DNA of 64,000 nucleotides, from positions 1-64,000 of the forward strand of contig JAHCBA010000022.1 of NCBI GenBank assembly GCA_019634625.1, read 5' to 3'. The notes beneath the pieces were generated by a model. That model was not told where the DNA came from, ran no database searches, and saw only the letters and a program-made list of their open reading frames with translations. Position numbers and translations under genes: made by a program. Below, in pieces: positions 35,901-46,138 of this stretch (within the stretch, counting starts at the first letter, position 1; each line of letters opens with the position of its first letter). The stretch is from Verrucomicrobiia bacterium (GTDB taxonomy: Bacteria; Verrucomicrobiota; Verrucomicrobiia; Limisphaerales; CAIMTB01).

Positions 35901-36971
35901 CTGGCCCCGGGTGAAGGCATGGACGAAGCCGTCCCAGGTGCGCGGGTAGCCCCAGTTCAGGGGGGGATTGGTCATGCCCGCGAGGGGCATGTAGAAGTAG
36001 AACGCGGCGCCGAGGGCCCACATGCCAAGGGAGATGGCGGCGGGGACGATTTCGGTGCCGAGGGCGCCGGTTTGAACGGCGAGGTAACCGCAGGCGAGGA
36101 TGGAGCCGATGCCGACGAGGTTGAAGATGAGGAGGAGGGCGGGGCTTTCGCGGAGGCTTTCGAGGCCTCCGGCGGCCATGAGGCCGAGGCCGGCGAGGTA
36201 GATGAGGCTGTTGGCGAGGAAGGCATCGCGGCCGAGCTTGCGGTTGGCCATGGCGATGAGGACCTCGATGCCCATGGCGGCGACGATGAGGGTCTGGTGA
36301 TTGGTGAAGGCGATGCCGAACATGAACGCGGCCCAGTAGAGGTAGCGACGCTGGGCCGGGGCATAGACGTAGTGGAGGAGGAAGACCAGGGTGAGGACCA
36401 GGGAGAGGACGCTGAGGGTATAGACCTCGACGATGACCGCCTGGCTCCACATGAAGCCGTTGAAGCCCATGAGGAGGCCGCTGACGATGGCGGTGACCAC
36501 GGTGATCGCCTGGTGGAGGCGGGCCTCGATCTGGCGGCGGGTGTCGATGGAATCGACGAGGAAACTGCCGACGCGGGACACCATGAGGGCGATGATCCCG
36601 GTGGACAGGGCGGCGGCCACGGCCGAGGACACGGTGACCCGCCAGGCGATGTTGGAGAAGGGGATGAGGACGGTGAACAGCCAGGTGTAGAGGGTCCAGA
36701 CGGGATAGCCCGGGGGATGGGGGACCCCGGCATAGTAGGAGGCCACCGCCAGTTCCCCGCTGTCCTCGAGGGTCACGTCCGGGGCCATGGTCCAGAGGTA
36801 GGCCACCAGCATGATCGCGGTGGTGATCAGGAAGGCGAACCAGTCGGAGCGCCGGAAGAGGGGCACGGGCACCGCGGGCGGGGGCGGTTCGGCGGAGGGG
36901 GCTCCGGGTTTGCGGGATTTGGAGGCCGGCGCTGGGGTGCGTGCCTTGGCGTCGGACTTGGGTGTGGCCAT
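32940..36971 (-). CDS. DUF2723 membrane glycosyltransferase-like protein with C-terminal TPRs
   Basis: 1343 residues. After a Pro/Ala/Lys-rich cytoplasmic tail, the first membrane helix (~44-62) leads to LEDSGELAVASYYAGVPHPP (68-87), the diagnostic loop of DUF2723, whose acidic residues resemble those of protein O-mannosyltransferases. About 12 membrane helices follow to ~residue 560. The C-terminal third has TPR-like helices (~1050-1320). It may transfer sugars at the membrane, but the substrate is unknown. It starts 3 bp after the small membrane protein stop, in an operon with an ECF sigma factor. Confidence 0.88.
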   Translation of the reverse strand: MATPKSDAKARTPAPASKSRKPGAPSAEPPPPAVPVPLFRRSDWFAFLITTAIMLVAYLWTMAPDVTLEDSGELAVASYYAGVPHPPGYPVWTLYTWLFTVLIPFSNIAWRVTVSSAVAAALSTGIIALMVSRVGSFLVDSIDTRRQIEARLHQAITVVTAIVSGLLMGFNGFMWSQAVIVEVYTLSVLSLVLTLVFLLHYVYAPAQRRYLYWAAFMFGIAFTNHQTLIVAAMGIEVLIAMANRKLGRDAFLANSLIYLAGLGLMAAGGLESLRESPALLLIFNLVGIGSILACGYLAVQTGALGTEIVPAAISLGMWALGAAFYFYMPLAGMTNPPLNWGYPRTWDGFVHAFTRGQYEKTNPSLEAGRLFDQVLMLFEGAVEEFNLVYLLIALVPFLFWARLRKNEKGWMIGLTAIYICLAFLLLWLLNPNPDRTSRGLIKVFFTASHVVIAMGVGYGLALLAASLAVEYHASRRWTTLASAGAVGIAVFVGAATFGWIELFAPNQPAYFFGIGPTDSFVDRLASLFALGLAVAALTLLVRNPLQAPLRPLLVLFALLPVKPMLSHWADNEQRGHLFGYWFGHDMFTPPFNGPDGQPLFPEMTRNTILFGGTDPGRFNPTYMIFCESFTPPRKKRDPDFDRRDVYLITQNALADGTYLSYIRAHYNKSAQVPLDTPFLQEMLRSRRERERALYTNGLARAVAPLDRLLFRFGDAVETRRRAGSSWLKPDHFTDVPQLAARLREGPDRDPFAAHLSGLLSQKTRDRLASGASERRLASALASDLNRLIKHEFQARRRLDPELDALPPADRPGRRQAFASQPDSLYRADLVAQLPLSTDVRRLVAQDLSTAARIRMGRRILEEAFPGLIAPSLGGVYPELEIHTPTPEESARCYNDYMTDAFQRKNLNQLRPGEDVREVNGRVTVAGQVAVMSINALLCRVIFDQNPDHDFFIEESFPLEWMYPHLTPHGIIMKINREPLARLDEDTLQRDHAFWRQYSERLIGDWIDYDTPVQEICDFVERVYVRRNFTGFKGDRKFIRDDNAQKAYSKLRSSIGGVYAWRVNNARSLDEQQRMIKEADFAFRQAFAFCPYSPEAVFRYAQILSMVGRIDDALLIANTALRLDPFSAAIVQLINDLERMQGSATQYALARQQFQQQEEMFRTNPANVANALALAQTYLDNQLVNQATQVFASVVAQLEPGWRDAPTNPTTGSYLAAAYLQLRQPIRAKIVLDQLIDLPGVDPNTLIAAAQTYAQLNDGERLERTLAKLVQAAPNSAEAWYDYAGVLATLQKPNDALPALAKALEISDTRRLTDPNANNLRTVASGDPRFAPLRSLPEWRRLVP

Positions 36972-36974
36972 AGA

Positions 36975-37364
36975 TCAGCGTGCGAAAACGTTGGTCTGCC
37001 GAATCAGCAGAGATCCGAAGTGTGCGGCGAGGCCGCCATCGTTTGTCGAACGAAAACTGGGTGCGGGCGGGGCGTTGCGGGCGATGGGGTCGGTGCCGGA
37101 GGCTCCGAAGGCGGCGAGGGCGGCCAGGGAGACCGAGGATTCGGCGAGGGGATCGCGGGTGATCCAGGGGGAGGCGAGGGAGAGCAGCACCAGGGCCGAG
37201 GCGGTGAGGGGGGCCAGCCAGGATCCGAACCAGGCGGATGGCATTGGGCGGGGGTGGGGATGGGGGCGCCGGGGCGGGGCGAAGAGGGCGGCTTTAAGGC
37301 TCGGGGAGGGCGGGCGTGGGCGGAATCCACGCAGGGTCGCTTCGAGTGGGGCAACGGGGTTCAT
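36975..37364 (-). CDS. Small single-pass membrane protein, hypothetical
   Basis: 129 residues; not a family I recognise. A Pro/Arg-rich N-terminus is followed by one membrane helix (APLTASALVLLSLASPWI, ~60-77) and a short tail. It overlaps the ECF sigma gene by 71 bp and ends 3 bp before the DUF2723 start. The order sigma factor then membrane protein suggests an anti-sigma-like or export role, but no anti-sigma motif is seen. The start could be at an internal ATG (MPSAWFG), which would remove the overlap. Confidence 0.55.
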   Translation of the reverse strand: MNPVAPLEATLRGFRPRPPSPSLKAALFAPPRRPHPHPRPMPSAWFGSWLAPLTASALVLLSLASPWITRDPLAESSVSLAALAAFGASGTDPIARNAPPAPSFRSTNDGGLAAHFGSLLIRQTNVFAR

Positions 37365-37860
37365 GGGAGGGACCTGGGAGGACTTGTCGGAGTTTCTGGA
37401 GTCCATAGCGGTAACGTCCGGCGGCGGTGTTGGGGGATACACCCTGGAGGTCGCCGATGGCCTCGAAGGTGAGGGCGTGCCAGATCTTCAGGACGATCGC
37501 CTCGCGCTGTTCGGCGGGGAGGCGTCCGAGGGCGGCGAGGGCGGCGGCCTCGTCGGGGGCGATGGCGTCGGGGGTGTCGAACCAGCGGAGGGATTCGCGT
37601 TCGCGACCGAGGCGGCGCCAGAGGGAGCGGCGATGGTTGAGGGCGCGGTTCCGGAAGGTGCGGACCAGGTAGAACCTGGGTTCACGGGGGGAATGGGGGA
37701 GCCGGAGGAGGGCGCGAAAGGTGTCGTGCAGGACGTCCTCGGACTCGGCATGGCCGAGGCCGAGGGCGCGGCCATAGAGGATGAGTTCGGCGGCCGCGGC
37801 GTCGTAAAGCGGCTCGGCCCAATGGGGGCCCTGGGATCCTTCCGGGTGCACTTCGGCCAA
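37294..37860 (-). CDS. ECF-type RNA polymerase sigma factor
   Basis: 188 residues. Region 2: ALGLGHAESEDVLHDTFRAL, then PRFYLVRTFRNRALNHRRS; region 4: LPAEQREAIVLKIWHALTF and EAIGDLQGVSPNTAAGRYRY. This is the standard two-domain ECF layout. The start is uncertain: TTG 37860 or GTG 37851, no ATG fits. The Pro-rich C-terminus runs into the overlap with the next gene. Its targets probably include the operon it heads. Confidence 0.88.
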   Translation of the reverse strand: MAEVHPEGSQGPHWAEPLYDAAAAELILYGRALGLGHAESEDVLHDTFRALLRLPHSPREPRFYLVRTFRNRALNHRRSLWRRLGRERESLRWFDTPDAIAPDEAAALAALGRLPAEQREAIVLKIWHALTFEAIGDLQGVSPNTAAGRYRYGLQKLRQVLPGPSHEPRCPTRSDPAWIPPTPALPEP

Positions 37861-37893
37861 TAGACACCAGGGCCCCGGAAATTTGTATGACGA

Positions 37894-39363
37894 TCAGGCG
37901 AAGAGGCGGGGGACGGCGGCGGCCTTGACCAGTTCGCGGGGCTGGTTGAGGTGGTTGTACACGATCGTTTCGGGATCGATGCCGAAGGCGTGATAGACGG
38001 TGGCGAGGAGTTCGGTGGGATGGACCGGGTCGGAGACGGGGCTGGAGGCGGTGTTGTCGGACTGGCCATGGACGTACCCGGACTTGATGCCGGCGCCGCC
38101 GATGACGGAGGTGTAGCAGTAGGGCCAGTGATCGCGGCCGTCGGGGCTGTTGCTGTTGCCGGAGGTGCTGACGCCTTTTTCGGGGCTGCGTCCGAATTCG
38201 CCGATGGCGACGACGAGGGTTTCGTCGAGGAGGCCGCGCTGGTCGAGGTCTTCGAAGAGGGTGCTGAGGCCCTGGTCGAGCATGGGGGCGGCCTGGTTCT
38301 TCATGCGTTCGTAGAGGCCGACATGGACATCCCAGGAGTGGTTGTCGGAATTGGCGACCTTGGGCCAGACCACCTCGACGACGCGGGTGCCGGCCTCGAC
38401 GAGGCGGCGGGCGAGGAGACAGCTTTGTCCGAAGGTATTGCGGCCGTAGCGGTCGCGGAGGGCGTCGGGTTCGCGCTGGAGATCAAAGGCTTCGCGGGCC
38501 TTGCCGGAGATGATGAGGCTGAGGGCGCGCTGGTAGTATTCGTCGAGGTCGTAGTGTTCGACCGCCTTTTCGAGGCGGGGCATGGAGGCGGTGAGGGCGT
38601 CGCGGAGGCGGGCGCGGCGGTCGAGGCGGTGGGCGAAGACCTCCTGGGGAAGTTTCAGATCATCGGTCTTGATGCGGTCCATCTTGGACATGTCCATGTC
38701 GTCGCCCTCGGGGAAGAGGTAATAGGGATCGAAGGCGCGGCCGAGGAATCCGGCGGTGCCGCCCTTGCCGACGACGTTGGATTCCTGGAGGGGCCGGGGG
38801 AGCATGACGAAGGGAAGCATCGGCTCGGTGGCGGGCTTCAGGCGGACGATGTTGGAGCCGAAGTTGGGGAAATCGCGGGCGTTGGGGGGTTCGAGCTGAC
38901 CGGAGGGGGAGACCTTGTCGGTCGTGTAGCCGGTCATGATCTGGTAGATGGCGGCGGTGTGATTGAAGAGTCCGTTGGGGGTGTAGCTCATCGACCGGAT
39001 CATGGTGAAGCGGTCGTTGACGCGGGCGAGGTGGGGGAGGAGTTCGGTGAAATGGACTCCGGGGATGCGGGTGGGGATGGGCTGGAAGGGGCTGCGGATC
39101 TTGTCGGGGACGTTTTCCTTGGGGTCCCAGAGGTCGATGTGGCTGGGTCCGCCCTGGAGGTAGAGCATGATGATGCTCCTGGCGCGGCCCCAGCCGGGAC
39201 CGCCGGCGTGGGGGGATTGGGAGGCGCGGGCGGAGAGGTTGAGCAACTGGCCGAGGGACAGGCCGAGGAGGGTGGAGCCGCCGAGGCGCAGGAGGTCGCG
39301 CCGGGTCATGCGGGCTTCGGCGTCGCAGAGATCGGAGCAGGTGCCGCCGGGGAGGTGGATCAT
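37894..39363 (-). CDS. DUF1501 family secreted protein (Tat signal)
   Basis: 489 residues. A twin-arginine signal, [20 protein letters not shown], starts near residue 19. The DUF1501 core has [40 protein letters not shown] and [16 protein letters not shown], an alkaline-phosphatase/sulfatase-like fold. The family is characteristic of Planctomycetes and Verrucomicrobia and is nearly always paired with a PSCyt/DUF1553 protein, as here: the partner ends 31 bp upstream. Biochemical role not established. Confidence 0.95.
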   Translation of the reverse strand: MIHLPGGTCSDLCDAEARMTRRDLLRLGGSTLLGLSLGQLLNLSARASQSPHAGGPGWGRARSIIMLYLQGGPSHIDLWDPKENVPDKIRSPFQPIPTRIPGVHFTELLPHLARVNDRFTMIRSMSYTPNGLFNHTAAIYQIMTGYTTDKVSPSGQLEPPNARDFPNFGSNIVRLKPATEPMLPFVMLPRPLQESNVVGKGGTAGFLGRAFDPYYLFPEGDDMDMSKMDRIKTDDLKLPQEVFAHRLDRRARLRDALTASMPRLEKAVEHYDLDEYYQRALSLIISGKAREAFDLQREPDALRDRYGRNTFGQSCLLARRLVEAGTRVVEVVWPKVANSDNHSWDVHVGLYERMKNQAAPMLDQGLSTLFEDLDQRGLLDETLVVAIGEFGRSPEKGVSTSGNSNSPDGRDHWPYCYTSVIGGAGIKSGYVHGQSDNTASSPVSDPVHPTELLATVYHAFGIDPETIVYNHLNQPRELVKAAAVPRLFA

Positions 39364-39394
39364 GGGAGGGCTGGGGGGGGTTGGGGGTTGGGGA

Positions 39395-42300
39395 TCAGTG
39401 GTTGAAGAGGAAGGCGGGAGTGTTGATGAGGGCCCAGGCGACGTCCTGGACGGCGGTCAGGCGGCGGTCGCGGAGTTGCCGGGCGCTGAGGGCGACATCC
39501 TGGCGCAACTGGAGGAGGGCCGGATCGACGGGGACCGGACGGCTGGCGCGGGCGAGGTCCTGTTCGAGTTCCTGGAGGCGCAGGTCTTGGGGCAGGGGGA
39601 GGCGGGCCAGTTCGAGACGGAAATCACGTTCGAGGAGCGCGGGATCCTGGGTGCGGAGGTAGGCGAGGAGTCGGTCGGTCTGGGCCGGGGTGCGGCGATG
39701 GGCCGGGACGTCGAGGATGGCGGCGACCTCGGCGGGGAGACCTTCGAGGGTGGGCTGGGGATCGGTGGTGACCCAGAGGCGGAAGCGGCCGACTTCGTGG
39801 GGGGCTTCGTAGGCGTGGACCAGGGTGATGCGGAAGACGGTGCCGTTGGTGTCGCCGACGGGTTGATCGAAGGCGAAGGAGGCCCAGTGGGGACGGCCGG
39901 TTTCGGTGCCGATGCTCCAGCCGTCGCGGCGTCCCTGTTCGCGGATGCCGTTGAAGGTCTGGCGGACATCGAGGCCGGGGGCGGCGGTGCTGGCGGCGGC
40001 GTCGGCGATGCGGGCGCGGGTGAACTGATTGGCGTTCGAGCGGGAGGCGGTATCGACGAGGAGTTCGGCGAGGATGAAATCGCCGTCCTTGTGGCCCGGG
40101 CCGAAGTTGGGGAGATGGGCATCGGGGAGGACTTCGAGGCGGAACCCGGTGATGCCGGCGAGGGCGGTGTCGGCCGTGACCACGTAGTTGGGGAGTTCGC
40201 CGACACTGGCGGTGGAGCGGATCGAGCCGTCGGGGAGTTTCTGGAGGCGGGCGGAACCACCGACCTGGAAGGACTTGGGATCGAGGGGTGTCCAGCGGGT
40301 GGCACGACGTTCGGCGGGCAGTGTGGATTCCCAGTCGGGGAGGCGGGATTGAAGGGCGGGGAGGGTGGTCTGGACGGTGGCCTCGGCGGCGGCGATGCGT
40401 TCGTGGCGTTCGCGCTGGGCGGCGGCGACCTTGGAGGCGCGTTCGACGAGATGGGCGGCGAGGGCGTTTTCGGCGCGGGCCATGCTTTCGAGGCGCTGGC
40501 GTTCGAGGAGGGGGTGGCGGGAGGCCCAGGCGGATTCGGCGTCGGCGAGGGACGATTGGAGGAGGGCGTGTTCGTGTTCGAGGGCGGCGGTGTGGCGGGC
40601 GACGGCGGCGAGTTCGTCGGGGGTGGCGGGACGGTTGAGGACGCGGAGGAAGAGGTGTTCGGCGAGGCGCCGATCGTCGGCTTCCTCGCGGACGAGGCGG
40701 GCGAGGGCGTTGTCGGGGTCGTGGACGGCATCGGAGACGGCGGGGCCGCTGAGGAGGGCCATGACGGCGCTGAGCTGGAGGTCATTGCTGCGTTCGCATT
40801 CGCAGGCGCTTTCGCGGGCGGGGCGGCCGAGGTTGGCGAGGAAGCCGCTGGGGACATCGACGGCGGCATCGACCAGTTGGGCGGCGCGGACGCCGGGCTT
40901 GGCGCCGGGGAAGTTGGGGGTGGCGCCGGTCACCTGGTACACCGCATCGAGGAGGACTTCGGCGGGGAGCCGGCGGGGGAGGGCACGGGAGTAGTTGAGG
41001 GTGTCGTCGGCATTCCAGGGATTGGAGTCGATGGAGAGCTGGTAGGTGCGGGAGCGGCAGATCTGCCGGAGGATGTGGCGGGTATCGAAGCCGGTTTCGA
41101 TGAACTCGCGGGTGAGGTGTTCGAGGAGTTCGGGATTGGAGGGCGGGTTGCCGGCGCGGATGTCGTCGAGGGGTTCGATGAGGCCGACGCCCATGAGGTA
41201 ACCCCAGAGGCGGTTGACGTAGCTGAGGGCGAAGTAGCGGTTGTCGGGGGCGGTCAGCCAGTCGGCGAGCTGGCGCCGGAGGGAGGCGTCGGGATCGGTG
41301 GCGACGGAGGGGACGGTGAAGGGGAAGGATGGGGCGACGGCTTGGCGGGTGCGTTCGTGGGGGACGCCGCCTTCGGGGCGGTCCTTGATGATCTCGAAGA
41401 GGGGTGTGGAGCCTTCCACCGCCGAGCCGCCGACGCGACGGTCGCCGCTGGCGGGATCCTTGGAGCGGTCGATGCGGGCGAAGAACTGGGCGAGTTCGAA
41501 GTACTGGTCCTGGGTCCAGCGTTCGAAGGGGTGGTCGTGGCACTTGTTGCAGTTGAAGCGGGTGGCGAGGAAGAGGTGGGTGGTGGATTCCATGGCCTCG
41601 GCCGGGTCGCGCTGGATTTTCCAGAAGGAGGCGGCGGGTTGTTCCCGGTTGGAGCCGGTGGCGGTGAGGAGTTCGTGGACGAAACGGTCGTAGGGGGTGT
41701 TGGAAGCGATGGCGTCGCGGATCCAGTCGTGGAAGAGGCGGGCACCCTCCTCGCCGAGGAACTTGCGGTTCACCATGAGGAGATCGGACCACTTGTTGGC
41801 CCAGTGGTCGGTGAACTCGGGGCTGTGGAGGAGGCGTTCGATCAGGGCCTCGCGCTTGCTGCGGCGGTCGCGGGGATTGTCGAGGAACTGCCGGACCTGG
41901 TCGGCGGTGGGGGGAAGCCCGGTGAGATCGAGGGACACGCGCCGGATGAATTCCGCGTCGGTGCAGAGATCGCTGGGTTGGATTTTGAGGCGGCGCCATT
42001 TGGCGGCGACGAGTTCGTCGATGCGGTTGTGGGCCGGGGGTTCGGTCCATTCGAAGCCGGACCGGTCGCCCATGACGGTGACGGTGGTGGCGGCGTAGCT
42101 GCCTTCGTAGCGGGCGAGGATGGGGGCTTCCCCGCGACGGTGGGCGGTGATCAGGCCGCCGCCGCCGGTGCCGGCCACGTCGGCGTTGCCGGTTTCGATG
42201 AAGGATTCGGCGGTGACGTCGCGGGTCCGGCCATCGGCGTAGGTGGCGACCACACGGAACTGCTGGCGGGCGCCTTCGAGGGGGATGACGGGGTTCTCGG

Positions 42301-44605
42301 GGTGCAGGGTGATCGAGGTCACGCGCGGGGTGCCGAGGTCGAGCCGGGCGCCGTCGGCGATCCACTGGCGGAGGATGGCGTAGTCGCGGGAACCGGCGGG
42401 AGTGCGTTGGCCGCCTTCATGGGGGACGGAGGCGGTGGCCTTGAGGAGCAGGAGACTTTCCTCGGGCGACGCGTGATTCACCCGGCGGGCGGCGAGGTCG
42501 TCGGCGATGGCGCGGACATCGAAGATGGGATCGTAACCGCGGAGGGAGAGTTTGAAGCCGTTCTTGCCGTCCTGGGCGCCGTGGCAGGTGCCGGCGCTGC
42601 AGCCGAGGAGGGCGAGGACGGGGTTGACGTCGCGGATGAAGTCGGCCTCGAAGCCGGGATGCGCCCAGTCCATGGCGACGGGGAGGGTGATTGCGAGATT
42701 GCCCAGGCGGATGGCGAGGGAGCCCGAGGGTTGGGAGGCGGAGGCGGCGTCCGGGCGGGTGGTGTCGGGATGGGCGGCGACGCGGCCGGTGGGGGAGATT
42801 TCGAGGCGGTGGCCCGGGGGGGGGTTGGGTTCGAAGGAAACGAGGCGGGTGACATCGACCTCGTCGCCGGAATCGAGGCGGGCGGTGACGAGGAGTTGAA
42901 CGCGGTCGTTGCGGCTCGGGAGTTGGATCGCGTTCGGCTGGACCATCAGGGCGACGACCCGGGCGTCCGCGGGAAGGGATTCGGCAGCGGGTTGCGGGGG
43001 AGATGCATCGCCGGTCTCCGCGGCGGACGTGGCGGCGAGAAGAGGATGGGCGGAATCGGCGGGGGTTGGATCGTCGAGCGGGGCGGCGGCAAAGGCCGTG
43101 GTGAGGATGCCGGAGGCGACGTCGATCAGGAGGATCACCCCCGTGCCGGTGCCGGCGGCGAGGCGTTGGCCGTCTGGGCTGAACCGGACGGCGTACACCG
43201 GGGCGGAGGAGACGGGAACTCGATGGGCGAGGGCGACATCGGCGGTGGTGAAGGTGCGGATGGCTTCGCGTTCCTCGGCGGTGTATTCGCCGCTGGTCTT
43301 TTCGTAGGCCTTGAGGAGGGCGGGGGGGAGGGTGGGATCGAAGCGGGCGGAATAGAGGTGGACGGCGCCATGAGAATCGAGGCTGGTGGCGGCGGCGATG
43401 AAGTCCCCGGAAGGATGGTAGGCGACGCCGAAGATGCGGCCTTCGACGGGTGGGAACACGCGCAGCAGGGCGGCGTTGTCGCCAATCTTGCGGGCCGCCT
43501 GGCGGAAGACCTGGTAGATCTGAGGTTGACCGTCGGCGCCACCGACAAGGACCTCGTCGCGGGTGGGATGGCGGGCGACCGCCTGCAGGCCGCCGCGCAG
43601 GGCGCCCGGGGTGATGGAGGTGATGTTGTCGATGAAGCGTTGGGAGGCGACCTCGGTGAGTTTGGCGCTCTGGTCACGCCCGACCGAGACGACGTGGGAC
43701 CCATCGGTGGAGAAGGCGGTTCCGAGCACCCAGTCCTCGTGGGCCATCTGCTGGAGGATCTGGCGTCCGGAGGTGGCCTCGATGGCGCGGACCGTCTTGT
43801 CGGGGCAACCGAACGACACCCACTGGCTGTCGGGCGACCAGTCCACGCCATAGACGGTATCGTGACCGACGGCGACGGAAGTGCGCAACTGGCGGCGGGC
43901 GACATCCCAGATCTGGATTTCGCCCATGCGGGCGGGTTGCCCGCCGGCCACGGCCAGCCAGCGCCCGTCGGGGGAGAATCGGATCGACTGGATCCGCTCG
44001 GACAAGCCGACGAAGCGGGCGACGATTTCGGAACCGTCGGCGCGGTGGAGAAGGACTTCATGGAACCCGGCGACCGCGAGGAACTGTCCGTCCGGGGAGA
44101 AGTCGAGGGCGGTCACCACGGGGGGGCTGGAGTAGCGGGGCGGATGCTCCATGTCGTAGGTGGGTGCCTCCGGCGGGGAGTCGTCGTGGGCGCCCTCGGC
44201 GATCCAGCGTTGGACGGTGGCGAGTTCGAGCGGGTGAAGGGGCGGTTTGCCGCGGGGCATTTCGGCGACGCCGTTGACCGGGGTGATCTGGCGCAGGAGA
44301 AAACTGTCGGCGGGTTGGCCGGGGACGACGGGAGTTTCGTCGCTGTCGCCCGGGGTGAGGAGGAGGCGGTGGGCGGTCATCACGTAGCCGCCCTGGGGTT
44401 TGGCGGGTTGATGGCAGCCGACGCAGTGGGCTTGAAGGATGGGTCGGATCTGTCGGTGAAAGCTGACGGGCGCGGTCGCTCCGGGCAGATCGGAGGCCTG
44501 AAGGTTCCACGGCGGAGTGAAGCCAGGGAGAACGCAGGCGAGGAGCAGGGCGAAGGAGCGCCAGGAGGTGGACCGGGGCATCATGGTGAGGTTGCCGGGT
44601 TTCAT
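39395..44605 (-). CDS. Giant PSCyt / WD40 / DUF1549-DUF1553 secreted protein
   Basis: 1736 residues with a signal peptide ([16 protein letters not shown]). Domain order: a planctomycete-type cytochrome c with CVGCH at 61-65; a WD40-like propeller (~150-480, repeated FSPDGQ units); a BIG2-like/linker part; a second cytochrome-like motif CSAGTCHG (~670) with four residues between its Cys instead of two; DUF1549 ([19 protein letters not shown]) and DUF1553 ([20 protein letters not shown]). ATG 44605 gives the signal peptide; the longer frame reaches into repeats. Likely a surface or periplasmic haem protein working with the DUF1501 partner. Confidence 0.93.
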   Translation of the reverse strand: MKPGNLTMMPRSTSWRSFALLLACVLPGFTPPWNLQASDLPGATAPVSFHRQIRPILQAHCVGCHQPAKPQGGYVMTAHRLLLTPGDSDETPVVPGQPADSFLLRQITPVNGVAEMPRGKPPLHPLELATVQRWIAEGAHDDSPPEAPTYDMEHPPRYSSPPVVTALDFSPDGQFLAVAGFHEVLLHRADGSEIVARFVGLSERIQSIRFSPDGRWLAVAGGQPARMGEIQIWDVARRQLRTSVAVGHDTVYGVDWSPDSQWVSFGCPDKTVRAIEATSGRQILQQMAHEDWVLGTAFSTDGSHVVSVGRDQSAKLTEVASQRFIDNITSITPGALRGGLQAVARHPTRDEVLVGGADGQPQIYQVFRQAARKIGDNAALLRVFPPVEGRIFGVAYHPSGDFIAAATSLDSHGAVHLYSARFDPTLPPALLKAYEKTSGEYTAEEREAIRTFTTADVALAHRVPVSSAPVYAVRFSPDGQRLAAGTGTGVILLIDVASGILTTAFAAAPLDDPTPADSAHPLLAATSAAETGDASPPQPAAESLPADARVVALMVQPNAIQLPSRNDRVQLLVTARLDSGDEVDVTRLVSFEPNPPPGHRLEISPTGRVAAHPDTTRPDAASASQPSGSLAIRLGNLAITLPVAMDWAHPGFEADFIRDVNPVLALLGCSAGTCHGAQDGKNGFKLSLRGYDPIFDVRAIADDLAARRVNHASPEESLLLLKATASVPHEGGQRTPAGSRDYAILRQWIADGARLDLGTPRVTSITLHPENPVIPLEGARQQFRVVATYADGRTRDVTAESFIETGNADVAGTGGGGLITAHRRGEAPILARYEGSYAATTVTVMGDRSGFEWTEPPAHNRIDELVAAKWRRLKIQPSDLCTDAEFIRRVSLDLTGLPPTADQVRQFLDNPRDRRSKREALIERLLHSPEFTDHWANKWSDLLMVNRKFLGEEGARLFHDWIRDAIASNTPYDRFVHELLTATGSNREQPAASFWKIQRDPAEAMESTTHLFLATRFNCNKCHDHPFERWTQDQYFELAQFFARIDRSKDPASGDRRVGGSAVEGSTPLFEIIKDRPEGGVPHERTRQAVAPSFPFTVPSVATDPDASLRRQLADWLTAPDNRYFALSYVNRLWGYLMGVGLIEPLDDIRAGNPPSNPELLEHLTREFIETGFDTRHILRQICRSRTYQLSIDSNPWNADDTLNYSRALPRRLPAEVLLDAVYQVTGATPNFPGAKPGVRAAQLVDAAVDVPSGFLANLGRPARESACECERSNDLQLSAVMALLSGPAVSDAVHDPDNALARLVREEADDRRLAEHLFLRVLNRPATPDELAAVARHTAALEHEHALLQSSLADAESAWASRHPLLERQRLESMARAENALAAHLVERASKVAAAQRERHERIAAAEATVQTTLPALQSRLPDWESTLPAERRATRWTPLDPKSFQVGGSARLQKLPDGSIRSTASVGELPNYVVTADTALAGITGFRLEVLPDAHLPNFGPGHKDGDFILAELLVDTASRSNANQFTRARIADAAASTAAPGLDVRQTFNGIREQGRRDGWSIGTETGRPHWASFAFDQPVGDTNGTVFRITLVHAYEAPHEVGRFRLWVTTDPQPTLEGLPAEVAAILDVPAHRRTPAQTDRLLAYLRTQDPALLERDFRLELARLPLPQDLRLQELEQDLARASRPVPVDPALLQLRQDVALSARQLRDRRLTAVQDVAWALINTPAFLFNH

Positions 44606-44700
44606 GGTCCGGCCTTGGGGATGGAACAGCCTAATGGGCGGCATCAGGGGTGCGCAAGGGTGATGACGGATCGCGGGAGCCTGGGCGCGGCGAGGAAATG

Positions 44701-45060
44701 GGGCGAATGAACGGAAACGGCGTGCATATGCACGGAAGTCCCGACGATTTTGGGAGTGTGGGTGCGGTATGGAGTGGGGGTGGCGGGTTGCAGGGAGGGG
44801 ATGGAGGCCCGGGCGGAGAAGTGGGGCGAATGAACGGAAATGGCGTGCATATGCACGGAAGTTCTGACGATTTTGAGAGGGTGGGTACGGTGTGGAGTGG
44901 GAGTGGCGGGTTGCAGGGAGGGGATGGAGGCTCGGGCGGAGGAGGGGGGCGAATGAACGGAAATAGCGTGCATATGCACGGAAGTTCCGACGATTTTGGG
45001 AGGGTGGGTACGGTGTGGAGTGGGAGTGGCGGGTCGCAGGGATGGAGCCGTATCCACGCG
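44701..45060. repeat. Tandem repeat, three copies of ~122 bp with a 14-bp palindrome
   Basis: GGGCGAATGAACGGAAA starts copies at 44701, 44823 and 44947 (periods 122 and 124 bp). Each has the perfect 14-bp palindrome CGTGCATATGCACG followed by GAAGT and GACGATTTTG. No gene is credible in 44606-45340. Confidence 0.9.
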
Positions 45061-45225
45061 GCAGGAATGGGCACGCGGAGGCGCGGAGGCCGCGGAGAGG
45101 AGGCTTGGGAACGGAGCCTGGGTGCCAGCCTGACGGGATCCTTGGCGCACGATGGGGTGAACGATTTCCGACATCGTACCCCCCCCACATCCGGCTCTCC
45201 TGCCGCCCGTCGGCATACCTCCGTT

Positions 45226-45340
<115 letters not shown>

Positions 45341-45342
<2 letters not shown>

Positions 45343-46066
45343 ACGACAGGACGGCGATGAGGTGGTGGAGTTCGTCGGCCGCATCGGCCGGGTTGGCAAC
45401 GGTCTGGGCGATTTCGGCCTTCACGAGGGTGCGGAACCGGCGGCGCAAGCGATGGATCCGGACGCGCACCGCGCCGTCGTTCAGCCCGAGCACGCGTGCG
45501 GCGTCCGCCTGGCTTCCGTCGGCTGGCGCTCCGGTCAGCCAGGGCTTGAGGGTTTCGAACTCCTTGCGGGCTTCGGGGTCGGGGCTTTCCCGCAGCAGGG
45601 TATCGAAGGCGCGATCGAGGAGCCGCAGCGCCCACTCGCGGTCGAACAGCGTCTCGTGGGTGGCGGAGGACGGATCAGCGAGGAATCCGGCGTTGCCGGA
45701 GGCGCCGTCGCTGCACTCGTCGAGGGACTCGGGGGCCGTCCCTGAACCCCGCTTCGACCGGAGTTCGTGGACGCGCTGATTGGCGAGGAAGTGCTTGAGG
45801 GCACCCAGGAGGTAGGAACGAAACCGGCCCCGTCGAGGATCGGCGCCATCGAACGCGGCTCCCTCCAGGACCCGTTCGAAGAAGGCGTGCGCCAGATCGC
45901 GGGCGGCGTCTTCGTCCCGGCCTTCCCGGCGGAGGAAGGCGACCACCGGTTCGTAGTAGGCCGCGCAGAGTTCGCCCAGAGCCTCGCGTGCCCCGGGAGA
46001 ATCGCCACGGGCAGCCAGCACGCGGGTCCAGCGGGTCGGATGGAAGGAGTCGGGGGTGGCGGACAT
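45341..46066 (-). CDS. ECF-type RNA polymerase sigma factor
   Basis: 241 residues. Begins FHPTRWTRVLAARGDSP, a start typical of the ECF group found near Ser/Thr kinases in PVC bacteria. Region 2: AARDLAHAFFERVLEG, GRFRSYLLGALKHFLANQ; region 4: ARVLGLNDGAVRVRIHRLRR. It lies 72 bp downstream of the kinase gene on the same strand. Its 3' end abuts a microsatellite, so its last codons could be affected by repeat slippage. Confidence 0.92.
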
Positions 46067-46138
46067 CCGGAGTTGGGCGTTGGGTAGGGGCCGGAATGAT
46101 GGCGGCGGTCGATGGGATGGGCGTATCGAGTGAGGTCC

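Noticed and set aside
39167-44710. 1847-residue plus-strand ORF
   Set aside because: Gly/Asp/Glu/Val-rich shadow opposite the DUF1501 partner; no family motif.
44606-45190. N-terminal extension of the giant PSCyt/PSD1 protein through the tandem repeats
   Set aside because: Low-complexity Pro/Ser/His residues before a clear start and signal peptide at 44605.
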